Assembly: GCF_001975705.1 (NCBI RefSeq)
Contig: NZ_CP015093.1
Span: 2,604,001 to 2,668,000 of the forward strand
Source of the DNA: Salipiger abyssi
GTDB lineage: Bacteria > Pseudomonadota > Alphaproteobacteria > Rhodobacterales > Rhodobacteraceae
DNA length: 64,000 nt
Direction of reading: 5' to 3'
The stretch's first letter is position 1. Each line of letters starts with the position of its first letter. This document shows positions 32,494 through 42,170 of this stretch, piece after piece. The position numbers and the translations under genes are program-made. The notes beneath the pieces were generated by a model that saw nothing but the letters and a program-made list of their open reading frames with translations, did no database searches and was not told where the DNA came from.

Positions 32494-35400
32494 TCAGAAA
32501 TCCTCCACCGCCAGCACTCCGTCGAGCGATTTCACCGCCCCCTTGATCTCCGGCGTCACCGGGAACTCCTGCTTGAGATCCATCTCCACCTCGCCCGGCA
32601 GCCCCGCCGCCGTCAGGCACAGCCGGATCGGCCCGCGCCCGGCCTTGGGCATCTGCTCGGAGGCGCGGCTCAGCACCGAGGCGACCTGCGCCACCGTGCC
32701 CGGCTCCTCGATGAAGATCCGCAGCCCCGAGGCGCCGGCATCGGCGACCACATGCTCGACCGGCCCGAAACTGCGCGCCAGAAGCTTGAGCTGATCGGAT
32801 TCCAGCGTCGCCTCGACGGTCACCACCACCTTGGCGCCGGTCTCCAGCATGTCGCGGGATTTCTCCAGCGTCTCGGAAAAGATCGTCACCTCATAGGCGC
32901 CGGTCGGATCGGAAAGCTGGGCAAAGGCAAAGCGGTTGCCGCGCGCCGATTTGCGCTCCTGCCGCCCGGCCACCACGCCCGCCAGCTTGGCGATGCAGGC
33001 GCCGCCGCGGGCCCTCTCCTCGACATCGTCCAGCGTCATCACGTCGCGCCGTTTCAGCGCCGGCATGTAATCGTCGAGCGGATGGCCCGAAAGGTAGAAG
33101 CCGATGGCCTTGAATTCCTCGCTCAGCCGCTCTGCCGGCAGCCAGTCGGGCACCGGCGACAGGCGCGGCTCGGGCAGATCGTCGCCGGCCTCACCAAAGA
33201 GCGAGACCTGCGCGCTGCCCTTCTGCTCATGCACCGCCGCCGAATAGGCGACCAGCGCATCGAGACTCTCGAAGACCCGCCGCCGGTTGCGGTCGAGCTG
33301 GTCGAAGGCGCCGGCGCGGGCCAGCATCTCCAGCGGCCGCTTGCCGACCCGCTTCAGGTCCACCCGCCGGGCGAAATCGTAGAGATTGACGAAAGGTTTC
33401 TCACGCCCGCCCCGGACTTGATCCAGGGCCTCGCCGTTTGATGCCGTGACGCCCGCATCCGGATCCTGCCGCCCGGCCACCACCAGCTGCATCGCCTCGA
33501 CGCCGACATTCTTCAGTGCCCCCAGCGCATAGACCAGCTTCTGGTCGGCCACGTCGAACATCGCCTGGCTGCGGTTCACGCAGGGCGGCGTATAGCCCAG
33601 CTTCAGCCCCTTCTTCAGCTCGTAGAAATAGGTCGCGAGCTTGTCGGTGAGATGGATATCGCAGTTCATCACCCCGGCCATGAACTCCACCGGGTGGTTG
33701 GCCTTGAGCCACGCCGTCTGGTAGCTCACCACCGCATAGGCGGCGGCGTGGGATTTGTTGAAGCCGTAATTGGCGAATTTCTCCAGCAGGTCGAAGACCT
33801 CGGTCGCCTTCTTCTTCTCGACGCCGTTCTCCGCCGCGCCCTTTTCGAATTTCGGCCGCTCGGCGTCCATGGCCTCCTTGATCTTCTTGCCCATGGCGCG
33901 GCGCAGCAGGTCGGCGCCGCCGAGGCTGTATCCCGCCATTTCCTGGGCGATCTGCATCACCTGTTCCTGATAGACGATGATGCCCTGGGTCTCGGCAAGG
34001 ATATGGTCGATCGACGGGTGCACCGAGGTGATCTCGCGCAGGCCGTTCTTGACCTCGCAATAGACCGGGATGTTTTCCATCGGGCCCGGACGGTAAAGCG
34101 CCACGAGCGCCACGATATCCTCGATACAGGTGGGCTTCATGCGCTTGAGCGCATCCATCATGCCGGTACTTTCCACCTGGAACACCGCGACGGTCTTGGC
34201 ATCGGCGTAGAGCTTGTAGGTCTTCTCATCGTCCAGCGGGATGAGGTTCATCTGGTTCTCGCCGCCCTCGGCGGGCTGGTAAAGCTCCGTGCCGTCGGCG
34301 GCCACATGGATGGGCCGCCCGTCCTTGAGGATCAGGTTCACCGCGTTCTGGATCACCGTCAGCGTCTTGAGGCCGAGGAAGTCGAACTTCACCAGCCCTG
34401 CCTGTTCCACCCATTTCATGTTGAACTGGGTGGCCGGCATGTCCGAGCGCGGATCCTGATAGAGCGGCACCAGCTCGTCTGTCGGGCGGTCGGCGATCAC
34501 CACCCCGGCGGCGTGGGTCGAGGCGTTGCGGAGAAGCCCCTCCACCTGCTGGCCATAGGTCAGCAGCCGGTCGACCACCTCCTCGTTGCGCGCCTCCTCG
34601 CGCAGGCGCGGCTCGTCCTGAAGCGCCTTCTCGATGGAGACGGGTTTCACCCCCTCCACCGGGATCATCTTCGACAGCCGGTCGACCTGGCCATAGGGCA
34701 TCTGCAACACCCGGCCCACATCGCGCACCGCCGCCTTCGACAGCAGCGCGCCGAAGGTGATGATCTGCGCCACCTTGTCATGACCGTATTTCTGCTGAAC
34801 GTAGCGGATCACCTCTTCGCGGCGGTCCATGCAGAAGTCGATGTCGAAGTCGGGCATCGAGACCCGTTCGGGGTTGAGGAAGCGCTCGAAGAGCAGCGAA
34901 TAGCGCAGCGGGTCGAGGTCGGTGATGGTAAGCGCATAGGCCACCAGAGAGCCGGCGCCCGAGCCCCGGCCCGGCCCGACGGGGATATCGTGCTCCTTGG
35001 CCCATTTGATGAAGTCTGCCACGATCAGAAAGTAGCCGGGAAAGCCCATGCCCTCGATGATGCCCAGTTCGAAATCGAGCCGCTTCTGGTAGTCCTCGGG
35101 GCTGACCGCGTGCGGGATCACCGCCAGGCGCTTTTGCAGGCCCTCATTGGCCTGGCGCCGCAGCTCCTCGACCTCGTCATCGGCGAATTTCGGCAGGATC
35201 GGGGCGCGCTTGTAGGTCATGAAGGCGCAGCGCTTGGCGATCTCGACGGTGTTCTCGATCGCCTCGGGCAGATCGGCAAACAGCGTCGCCATCTCCTGCG
35301 GGGTCTTGAGGTAATGCTGCGCGGTCAGCCGGCGGCGCGGTTCCTGCTGGTCGACATAGGCGCCCTCGGAGATGCAGATCAGCGCGTCATGCGCCTCGTA

Positions 35401-36054
35401 CATGTCGGATTTCGGGAAATACACATCGTTGGTGGCAACCAGCGGCAGCCCCATCTCATAGGCCATCTCCACATGGCCGCGCTCGGTCAGCCGTTCCGCC
35501 TCGGGCAGCCCGTCCTCGCCGGGATGGCGTTGCAGCTCGACATAGAGCCGGTCGTCATAGATCTGGTGCAGCCTCGTCATCAGCGTCTGCGCCGCGGCGC
35601 GGTGGTTTTCCCGCAAGAGCCGCCCGACCGGCCCGTCCGGGCCGCCGGAAAGGCAGATCAGCCCGGCGCCGTATTGTTCCAGCTCCTCCAGCGTCACATG
35701 CTCCTGCTGGCCGTCATGGCGCAGATAGAGGCAGGAATTGAGCTTCATCAGGTTTTCATAGCCGCGCTCGTTCTGCGCCAGAAGCACGACGGGGGCGGGC
35801 GGCCTGGGCCGTTCGCCCGGAACCGGCTGCACATATTGCAGATCGACCTGACAGCCGATGATCGGCTGCACCCCCGCGCCGCTGGCGGTCACGGAAAACT
35901 CCAGCGCCGAGAACAGGTTGTTGGTGTCGGTCACCGCCACGGCGGGCATGCCCATGGTCTCGCAGAGCCCCGGCAGCTTTTTCAGCCGGACGGCGCCTTC
36001 GAGCAGGGAATATTCGGTGTGGACGCGGAGGTGAATGAATCGGGGATCTGCCAT
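32494..36054 (-). CDS. dnaE: DNA polymerase III alpha subunit
   Basis: 1186 residues, the replicative polymerase. The PHP domain opens with HLRVHTEYSLLEGAVRL; the polymerase active site contains PDFDIDFCMDRR; tandem HhH, OB-fold (AGVVAGRQERKSARGN) and C-terminal domains follow. Between residues encoded at about 33395-33460 there is a non-family insertion whose core peptide EALDQVRGGRE is encoded by a 21-bp palindrome at 33409-33429, which does not break the frame. The start at 36054 gives the normal MADPRFIHLRVH N-terminus. Confidence 0.96.
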   Translation of the reverse strand: MADPRFIHLRVHTEYSLLEGAVRLKKLPGLCETMGMPAVAVTDTNNLFSALEFSVTASGAGVQPIIGCQVDLQYVQPVPGERPRPPAPVVLLAQNERGYENLMKLNSCLYLRHDGQQEHVTLEELEQYGAGLICLSGGPDGPVGRLLRENHRAAAQTLMTRLHQIYDDRLYVELQRHPGEDGLPEAERLTERGHVEMAYEMGLPLVATNDVYFPKSDMYEAHDALICISEGAYVDQQEPRRRLTAQHYLKTPQEMATLFADLPEAIENTVEIAKRCAFMTYKRAPILPKFADDEVEELRRQANEGLQKRLAVIPHAVSPEDYQKRLDFELGIIEGMGFPGYFLIVADFIKWAKEHDIPVGPGRGSGAGSLVAYALTITDLDPLRYSLLFERFLNPERVSMPDFDIDFCMDRREEVIRYVQQKYGHDKVAQIITFGALLSKAAVRDVGRVLQMPYGQVDRLSKMIPVEGVKPVSIEKALQDEPRLREEARNEEVVDRLLTYGQQVEGLLRNASTHAAGVVIADRPTDELVPLYQDPRSDMPATQFNMKWVEQAGLVKFDFLGLKTLTVIQNAVNLILKDGRPIHVAADGTELYQPAEGGENQMNLIPLDDEKTYKLYADAKTVAVFQVESTGMMDALKRMKPTCIEDIVALVALYRPGPMENIPVYCEVKNGLREITSVHPSIDHILAETQGIIVYQEQVMQIAQEMAGYSLGGADLLRRAMGKKIKEAMDAERPKFEKGAAENGVEKKKATEVFDLLEKFANYGFNKSHAAAYAVVSYQTAWLKANHPVEFMAGVMNCDIHLTDKLATYFYELKKGLKLGYTPPCVNRSQAMFDVADQKLVYALGALKNVGVEAMQLVVAGRQDPDAGVTASNGEALDQVRGGREKPFVNLYDFARRVDLKRVGKRPLEMLARAGAFDQLDRNRRRVFESLDALVAYSAAVHEQKGSAQVSLFGEAGDDLPEPRLSPVPDWLPAERLSEEFKAIGFYLSGHPLDDYMPALKRRDVMTLDDVEERARGGACIAKLAGVVAGRQERKSARGNRFAFAQLSDPTGAYEVTIFSETLEKSRDMLETGAKVVVTVEATLESDQLKLLARSFGPVEHVVADAGASGLRIFIEEPGTVAQVASVLSRASEQMPKAGRGPIRLCLTAAGLPGEVEMDLKQEFPVTPEIKGAVKSLDGVLAVEDF
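33409..33429. repeat. In-frame palindromic element inside dnaE
   Basis: Arms GCCCCGGA and TCCAGGGC (one mismatch) around a 5-base loop CTTGA. Read on the dnaE strand it encodes EALDQVRG. The same 8-5-8 architecture occurs at 39978-39998 and 49760-49780, both also inside genes. Confidence 0.85.
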
Positions 36055-36241
36055 GCAGACACATTATGGTGCGGGCGCGACGGGCGAAAGCCTCCTGTTG
36101 CGGCGGAGCGGGCGGCGCCAAGCACCGGGCAAAATCCATGTTTCAGAAACAATGCTGCCCAATTTTGACCGATTTCGCGCTCCACAAACGGCAGCTGAGG
36201 CAATAGAGCGACCGTGCGAGGCGTGCGCGGCGGGATCCGAG

Positions 36242-37255
36242 ATGAACCATGTTGCGAACAACCGGCCAATGTCGGGCGAGACGATGGGAGCGGATGCGGG
36301 CAATGCCCCCTCCGCCGCCGAGGATGCGTTCGGCTTCGATATCGATACGCGCCCGCCGCGCTCGCGCCTTCTGTCGCTGCTCAAGTCCGGACGTCACAAT
36401 GTGCTGCTGCTCGCGTCGCGGGTGGCACCTGCCATCACAGCGGCGCTGCTGGCGCGGCGCTATCTCAAATCCAGCAATTTCGTTGGCCCGGTGCAGCGCC
36501 GCACGCGGCGCGGTGTCAGCTTTCTTCAGGCGGCGCCCGATGTGGCGGTGATCCGTCACCAGCCGCAAGGCGTGCGACGCGGGCGCGTGCTGCTGGTGCA
36601 TGGTCATGACGGCAGTGTCCGGCAATTCGCTCGGCTTGCGCGGACATTGCGCAATGCCGGCGCCGAGGTCGATGCGCTGATCCTGCCCGGTCATCTCGAT
36701 CCGGTGCGCAGGATGTGCAGCATGGCCACGGTCACCCGCGCGATCCGGCATTGTGCCGAGACACTGGGCCCCTATGACGGCATGCTTGGCCATTGCGTCA
36801 GCGCCAACGGTCTGCTGTTCGCGCTGGACGAGGGGATCACCAGCCCCCGGGTCGTCTTCGTTTCCACACCCATCGAGTTGCACAAGCTGATCCGGCTGGG
36901 CGGCACGCAATACGGCATCGCCAATGGCTGTCTCGACCGGTTCGTGCAGGCGGTCAGCCGTCTGGGGGCGCCCTATCCGGTCGATCTGCCCTGGCAGCCG
37001 CTAGCGGCGCGGCGTGGCGAAAAGCTCCTGGCGGTGCATGCGCGGCACGATTACGCCGCTCCGGTCAAGGATCTCGACGCGCTGGGCCGGATCTGGCCGG
37101 ATGCGCAGGTCGATATTTTCGAGCAGGGCGATCACAATTCGATCCTGAACATGAACGCGCCGATCACGGCGATCACGGAGTTCCTGAGCGCGGGGTTCTC
37201 CGGGCCCGACGGCGACGACTGCGCCGACCCGCAGGGCGTGCAGGACTCGTCCTGA
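36242..37255 (+). CDS. Alpha/beta-hydrolase-fold protein with probable Cys nucleophile
   Basis: About 337 residues. The hydrolase fold is recognised by VLLVHGHDGS (HG oxyanion loop), a nucleophile-elbow position GHCVSAN, an acid in AVHARHDYAAPV and a final His in FEQGDHNSIL. Cys replaces the usual Ser, as in dienelactone hydrolases. The N-terminal 100 residues are less conserved and include a hydrophobic stretch (NVLLLASRVAPAITAALLA). Substrate unknown. The start is uncertain: ATG at 36242 and ATG at 36269 are both plausible, neither with a strong ribosome-binding site. It is divergent from dnaE. Confidence 0.65.
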   Translation: MNHVANNRPMSGETMGADAGNAPSAAEDAFGFDIDTRPPRSRLLSLLKSGRHNVLLLASRVAPAITAALLARRYLKSSNFVGPVQRRTRRGVSFLQAAPDVAVIRHQPQGVRRGRVLLVHGHDGSVRQFARLARTLRNAGAEVDALILPGHLDPVRRMCSMATVTRAIRHCAETLGPYDGMLGHCVSANGLLFALDEGITSPRVVFVSTPIELHKLIRLGGTQYGIANGCLDRFVQAVSRLGAPYPVDLPWQPLAARRGEKLLAVHARHDYAAPVKDLDALGRIWPDAQVDIFEQGDHNSILNMNAPITAITEFLSAGFSGPDGDDCADPQGVQDSS

Positions 37256-37445
37256 TTGCGTGCCACAGGGGGCTGCCCGGTTTGGCGGCGCAGAGGGCCG
37301 TGCTGCCTCGGAAATAAGCATTTTCTTCTTGCCAAGCCCGAAACCCGCCCCCTAGCGTAGTACGGCACAGGGATAGTCCGCGCGCTTTCTACGCCGCATC
37401 GGGGGCGCGCAGCAAAAGGACGGGTAAGGCGGCAGGTCTGTATAT

Positions 37446-38828
37446 ATGGATATCTCCTTTCTTCTGAACGGGGAAAGAGTCGAGCTGCGCGGGGTCTCGC
37501 CGACGCGCACGGCGCTCGACTGGCTGCGCGAAGAGCGCGGGCTGACAGGAACGAAAGAGGGCTGCAACGAGGGCGATTGCGGCGCCTGCACCGTGATGGT
37601 GAGCGATGCGCGCGGCAGCCGCGCGGTCAATGCCTGCATCCTCTTCCTGCCGCAGCTCCACGGCAAGGCACTGCGCACGGTCGAGGGGATCTCGGGCCCG
37701 GGCGGCGAGATGCACCCGGTGCAGGAGGCCATGGTCAGCCATCACGGCTCGCAATGCGGCTTCTGCACGCCGGGCTTCGTGGTCTCGATGGCCAATGCCC
37801 ATCTCAGGGGCGATACCGACTATGACGACGCGCTGTCGGGCAATCTCTGCCGCTGCACCGGCTACGCGCCCATCGTGCGCGCCGCCGAGGCCGCCGCAGA
37901 GGCGCCGGTGCCGGGCTGGATGGACGAGGGCGCGCTGCCCGAGGTCGCCGGGACGGTCTCGTCGCGGGACATGACCGCGCATGTGCCCGACAGCGCTGAC
38001 GAGCTGGCCGAGCTCGCCGCGCGCCACCCCAACGCCACGCTGGTGGCGGGGGCGACGGATGTGGGGCTCTGGGTCACCAAGCAGCTGCGCGATCTGCCGG
38101 AGGTGATCTTTCTCAACCGCTGTCGCGATCTTCAGGAGATCGAGGTCACCGACGAGGCGATCCGCATCGGCGCGGGCGTGACCATGGACCGCGTGCTCGA
38201 CCTGATGCGCGTGCATTTCCCGAGCTATGCCGAGATGCTGCGCCGCTACGGCTCCGGCCAGGTACGGGCGGCGGCGACCATCGGCGGGAATATCGCCAAC
38301 GGTTCGCCCATCGGGGACAACCCGCCGGTGCTGATCGCGCTGGGGGCAAGGCTGCATCTGCGCTACCGCGACACAAGGCGCGAAATGGCGATGGAGCATT
38401 TCTTTCTCGATTACGGCAAGCAGGACCGCTACCCCGGCGAATTCGTCGAGACGATCGAGATCCCGCGCCAGCCCGACCGGCTGCGGGTCTACAAGCTGTC
38501 GAAACGCTTCGATCAGGATATTTCGGCGGTCTGCGGCGCCTTCAATATCCAGGTGGAGGACGGCACGGTCACCGGCGCGCGCATCGCCTTCGGCGGCATG
38601 GCGGGCATTCCGAAACGTGCCGAGGCGGTGGAGGCCGCGCTTGTCGGCAAGCCCTGGAATGACGAGGCGGTGGTCGCCGCCTGGGACGGCTGGGAGGCGG
38701 ATTTCCAGCCGATGTCCGACATGCGGGCAAGTTCCGAGTACCGCCTGCTGGCGGCGCGCAACATGCTCACCCGCTATCTGCTCGAAGATCTCGGTGCCGC
38801 CACCAATGTGCGCGAGGTGCGGCCATGA
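37446..38828 (+). CDS. xdhA: Xanthine dehydrogenase, small (FeS/FAD) subunit
   Basis: 460 residues. Two N-terminal 2Fe-2S domains (CNEGDCGACTV; CGFCTPGF and CRCTGY) precede the FAD-binding domain (GATDVGLWVTK, IGGNIANGSPIGD) and a C-terminal CO-dehydrogenase flavoprotein-like domain. It passes electrons from the molybdenum subunit to NAD+ during oxidation of hypoxanthine and xanthine to urate. Start at 37446 gives MDISFLLNGERVEL. Its stop overlaps the xdhB ATG by 4 bp. Confidence 0.94.
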   Translation: MDISFLLNGERVELRGVSPTRTALDWLREERGLTGTKEGCNEGDCGACTVMVSDARGSRAVNACILFLPQLHGKALRTVEGISGPGGEMHPVQEAMVSHHGSQCGFCTPGFVVSMANAHLRGDTDYDDALSGNLCRCTGYAPIVRAAEAAAEAPVPGWMDEGALPEVAGTVSSRDMTAHVPDSADELAELAARHPNATLVAGATDVGLWVTKQLRDLPEVIFLNRCRDLQEIEVTDEAIRIGAGVTMDRVLDLMRVHFPSYAEMLRRYGSGQVRAAATIGGNIANGSPIGDNPPVLIALGARLHLRYRDTRREMAMEHFFLDYGKQDRYPGEFVETIEIPRQPDRLRVYKLSKRFDQDISAVCGAFNIQVEDGTVTGARIAFGGMAGIPKRAEAVEAALVGKPWNDEAVVAAWDGWEADFQPMSDMRASSEYRLLAARNMLTRYLLEDLGAATNVREVRP

Positions 38829-41242
38829 GCGTCACCAAACCCCTGCCGCATGACGCGGCGCCGCTGCATGTGACCGGCAAGGCGCGCTATATCGACGATA
38901 TCCCGGTGCCGCCGGGCTGCCTGCATCTGGCCTTTGGCCTCTCGGAGATCGCGGCGGGCCATATCGCCGAAATCGACCTTTCCGATGTGCGCCGCGCGCC
39001 GGGCGTGGTGGGCGTCTGGCAGGCGGAGGATCTGCCCTCGGATTGCGACTGCTCGCCCTCGCTGCATGACGAGCCGCTGCTGTCGGACGGCACGCTGCAT
39101 TATGTCGGCCAGCCGGTGTTTCTGGTCGCCGCGACCAGCCATCTCGCCGCGCGCAAGGCGGTGCGCAAGGCGCATATCACCTACGAGGCACGCGAGCCGG
39201 TCTTCAGCGTCGATGCGGCGCTCGCCGCCGATACCCGTTTCGAGGACGGCCCGCGCATCTGGGAAAAGGGCGATTCGGTGCAGGCGCTGGAGGCGGCGCC
39301 GAATGTGATCGAGGGCTCGCTCGAGATGGGCGGGCAGGAGCATTTCTATCTCGAAGGGCAGGCGGCGCTGGCGCTGGCGCAGGAAAACGGCGATCTGCTG
39401 GTGCACAGCTCGACCCAGCACCCGACCGAGATCCAGCACAAGGTGGCTCATGCGCTGCACCTGCCGATGCACGCCGTGCGGGTCGAGACCCGGCGCATGG
39501 GCGGCGGTTTCGGCGGCAAGGAGAGCCAGGGCAATGCGCTGGCCATCGCCTGCGCGGTGGTTGCCTCGGCAACCGGGCGGCCGGCCAAGATGCGCTATGA
39601 TCGCGACGACGACATGGTGATCACCGGCAAGCGCCATGATTTCCGCATTGATTACAGCGCCGGGTTCGATGACGAGGGCAAGCTGCTGGCGGTGGATTTC
39701 TTGCAATATGCCCGCTGCGGCTGGGCGCAGGATCTGTCCATTCCGGTGGCCGACCGCGCCATGCTGCACGCGGACAACGCCTATGACATCCCGGCGCTGC
39801 GGGTCGAAAGCCACCGGCTCAAGACCAATATGCAGAGCGCCACCGCCTATCGTGGCTTCGGCGGGCCGCAGGGCATGCTGGGGATCGAGCGGGTGCTCGA
39901 CCATGTGGCTCATGCGCTGGGCCGCGATCCGCTGGACATACGGCGGGCCAATTACTACGCCGATTACGACGACACCCGCCCCGGGCTCGACCCGGGGCCT
40001 CCCCCCGAGCCACCCGCGACTCTCCCCGACGAGAGCGGTGATACCGATCTCACCTCGCGCGGCGCGCCCGGCCCGGTGGGCCATGCCCCTGCCGCACCCG
40101 CCGGGGTGCAGACCACCCATTACGGCCAGCCGGTCGAGGATTTCATCCTGAACGCGCTGACTGACAAGCTGGCGGAAAGCTGTGGCTACGCCGAACGTCG
40201 GGCGCGTGTGGCGCAGTGGAACGAGGAGACCCCGCTGCTCAAGCGCGGGCTCGCGCTGACCCCGGTGAAATTCGGCATCTCCTTCACGCTCACCCATCTC
40301 AACCAGGCCGGCGCGCTGGTGCATGTCTATCAGGACGGCTCGGTCGCGATGAACCATGGCGGCACCGAGATGGGGCAGGGGCTGTTCCAGAAGGTGGCGC
40401 AGGTCGCCGCCGCGCGCTTCGGCATTCCGCTCGACATGGTGCGCATCACCGCCACCGACACCGCGAAAGTGCCCAATACCTCGGCCACGGCGGCCTCCTC
40501 GGGCTCCGATCTGAACGGCATGGCGGTGCAGGTCGCCTGCGATACCATCCGCGACCGCATGGCCGAACATCTCGCCACGCTCTATCAGGCTGACGCGGCA
40601 GAGGTGCTTTTCGCCGATGGATATGTGCATGTGGGGGAGGAGTCTCTCAGCTTCGCCGAGGCGGCCAAGCTTTGTTACGAGGGCCGTGTGAGCCTGTCGT
40701 CGACCGGGTTCTACAAGACGCCCAAGGTGGAGTGGGACCGGATCCGGGGGCAGGGGCGACCGTTCTATTACTTCGCCTATGGTGCCGCCTGCACCGAGGT
40801 GGTGCTCGACACGCTCACTGGCGAATACCGCATCCTGCGCACCGATATCCTGCATGACGCAGGATCGTCGCTGAACCCGGCGCTGGATATCGGCCAGATC
40901 GAGGGCGGCTATGTGCAGGGCGCCGGCTGGCTGACCACCGAAGAGCTGGTCTGGGACGACAAGGGCCGGCTGCGCACGCATGCGCCTTCGACCTACAAGA
41001 TTCCCGCCTGTTCCGACCGGCCCGAGATCTTCAACGTGGCGCTCTGGGACGGGCGCAATGTCGAGGAGACGGTCTATCGCTCCAAGGCGGTGGGGGAGCC
41101 GCCTTTCATGCTGGGGATCTCGGCGTTTCTGGCGCTGTCGGACGCGATTGGCGCCTGCGGCGAGGCCTATCCGGCGCTCGACGCGCCGGCCACGCCCGAG
41201 CGGGTGCTGATGGCGATCCGGAAGGCGCAGGATGGCGTTTGA
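38825..41242 (+). CDS. xdhB: Xanthine dehydrogenase, large (molybdopterin) subunit, with internal insertion
   Basis: 805 residues. Molybdenum cofactor-binding motifs are present (GGGFGGKESQGN; AYRGFGGPQG; EMGQGLFQKVAQ) and the catalytic Glu lies in SKAVGEPPF. Between DDTRP and VQTTHYGQPVED the protein contains about 40 residues that look foreign to the family: Pro-, Gly- and Asp-rich, and partly encoded by a perfect palindrome at 39978-39998. The frame is kept. Cotranscribed with xdhA and xdhC; xdhC starts 11 bp inside its 3' end. Confidence 0.93.
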   Translation: MSVTKPLPHDAAPLHVTGKARYIDDIPVPPGCLHLAFGLSEIAAGHIAEIDLSDVRRAPGVVGVWQAEDLPSDCDCSPSLHDEPLLSDGTLHYVGQPVFLVAATSHLAARKAVRKAHITYEAREPVFSVDAALAADTRFEDGPRIWEKGDSVQALEAAPNVIEGSLEMGGQEHFYLEGQAALALAQENGDLLVHSSTQHPTEIQHKVAHALHLPMHAVRVETRRMGGGFGGKESQGNALAIACAVVASATGRPAKMRYDRDDDMVITGKRHDFRIDYSAGFDDEGKLLAVDFLQYARCGWAQDLSIPVADRAMLHADNAYDIPALRVESHRLKTNMQSATAYRGFGGPQGMLGIERVLDHVAHALGRDPLDIRRANYYADYDDTRPGLDPGPPPEPPATLPDESGDTDLTSRGAPGPVGHAPAAPAGVQTTHYGQPVEDFILNALTDKLAESCGYAERRARVAQWNEETPLLKRGLALTPVKFGISFTLTHLNQAGALVHVYQDGSVAMNHGGTEMGQGLFQKVAQVAAARFGIPLDMVRITATDTAKVPNTSATAASSGSDLNGMAVQVACDTIRDRMAEHLATLYQADAAEVLFADGYVHVGEESLSFAEAAKLCYEGRVSLSSTGFYKTPKVEWDRIRGQGRPFYYFAYGAACTEVVLDTLTGEYRILRTDILHDAGSSLNPALDIGQIEGGYVQGAGWLTTEELVWDDKGRLRTHAPSTYKIPACSDRPEIFNVALWDGRNVEETVYRSKAVGEPPFMLGISAFLALSDAIGACGEAYPALDAPATPERVLMAIRKAQDGV
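39978..39998. repeat. In-frame palindromic element inside xdhB
   Basis: Perfect arms GCCCCGGG and CCCGGGGC around the 5-base loop CTCGA. It encodes part of RPGLDPGP. Its orientation relative to the gene is opposite to that of the dnaE and nrdJ copies. Confidence 0.85.
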
Positions 41243-42170
41243 GCTCGACGCGTTGCGCGCGGCGGTGGCCGCTCATGGCCGCGTGGCGCGGGTCGTGGTG
41301 GCCGGTGTCGCGGGTTCGGCCCCGCGCGAGGTGGGCGCGGCGATGCTGGTCTGGGAGGGCGGGCAATCGGGCACCATCGGCGGCGGCGCGCTGGAGCTGA
41401 TGGCGGCGGAGGCGGCGTTCATGCATGAGGGGCTGAGCCGGCACCCGCTGGGCCCCTCGCTGGGCCAGTGCTGCGGCGGCGCGGTGACGCTTCTGACCGA
41501 GATCTACGATGCCGAGGCCATGGCCGCGCTGGAGGGCCGCGAGGTCATCGCGCGCGGCCCCGGCGAGGCGCCCCTGGCGGTGACGCGGCTGCTCGACCGG
41601 GCGCGGGCGCGCGGAGAGAGGCCGGAACCGCAACTGGTGCAGGGCTGGATGGTCGAGCCGGTGGCGCGGCCTGTCCGGCAGCTCTGGGTCTGGGGCGCGG
41701 GCCATGTCGGGCGCGCCATCGTGTCCACGCTGGCGCCGTTGCCGGGGCTGGGCATCACCTGGGTCGACACCGCCCCCAAGCGCTTTCCGGCGGAGGCGCC
41801 TGAGGGGGTGACAGTGTTGCCCGCCGCCGATCCGGCGCTTCTGCTGCGCCACGCCCCGCAAGAGGCGGAACATCTGATCCTGACCTATAGCCACGAGCTC
41901 GATTTCGCGCTCTGCCACGGGCTGCTGAGCCACGGCTTCGGCTTTGCCGGGCTGATCGGGTCGGATACGAAATGGGCGCGGTTCCGGTCGCGACTTCGGG
42001 CGCTTGGCCATGGCGATGCGCAGATTTCGCGCATATGCTGCCCGATTGGGCAGAAATCCCTGGGCAAACATCCGCAGGCCATTGCCATCGGCGTCGCGGC
42101 GCATCTACTCGACAGGACAACGGGGGACGAACAGGCGTGGCAGACACACTTCTCAGCATCCGGGGGCTGA
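41232..42170 (+). CDS. xdhC: Xanthine dehydrogenase accessory protein XdhC
   Basis: 312 residues. XdhC binds molybdenum cofactor, promotes its sulphuration and inserts it into XdhB. The N-terminal XdhC/CoxI domain includes VAGVAGSAPREVGAAMLV and GQCCGGAVTLL; a Rossmann-like domain starts at LWVWGAGHVGRAIV. It overlaps xdhB by 11 bp and the ABC ATPase gene by 34 bp, tying purine oxidation to the transporter in one operon. Confidence 0.93.
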   Translation: MAFELDALRAAVAAHGRVARVVVAGVAGSAPREVGAAMLVWEGGQSGTIGGGALELMAAEAAFMHEGLSRHPLGPSLGQCCGGAVTLLTEIYDAEAMAALEGREVIARGPGEAPLAVTRLLDRARARGERPEPQLVQGWMVEPVARPVRQLWVWGAGHVGRAIVSTLAPLPGLGITWVDTAPKRFPAEAPEGVTVLPAADPALLLRHAPQEAEHLILTYSHELDFALCHGLLSHGFGFAGLIGSDTKWARFRSRLRALGHGDAQISRICCPIGQKSLGKHPQAIAIGVAAHLLDRTTGDEQAWQTHFSASGG

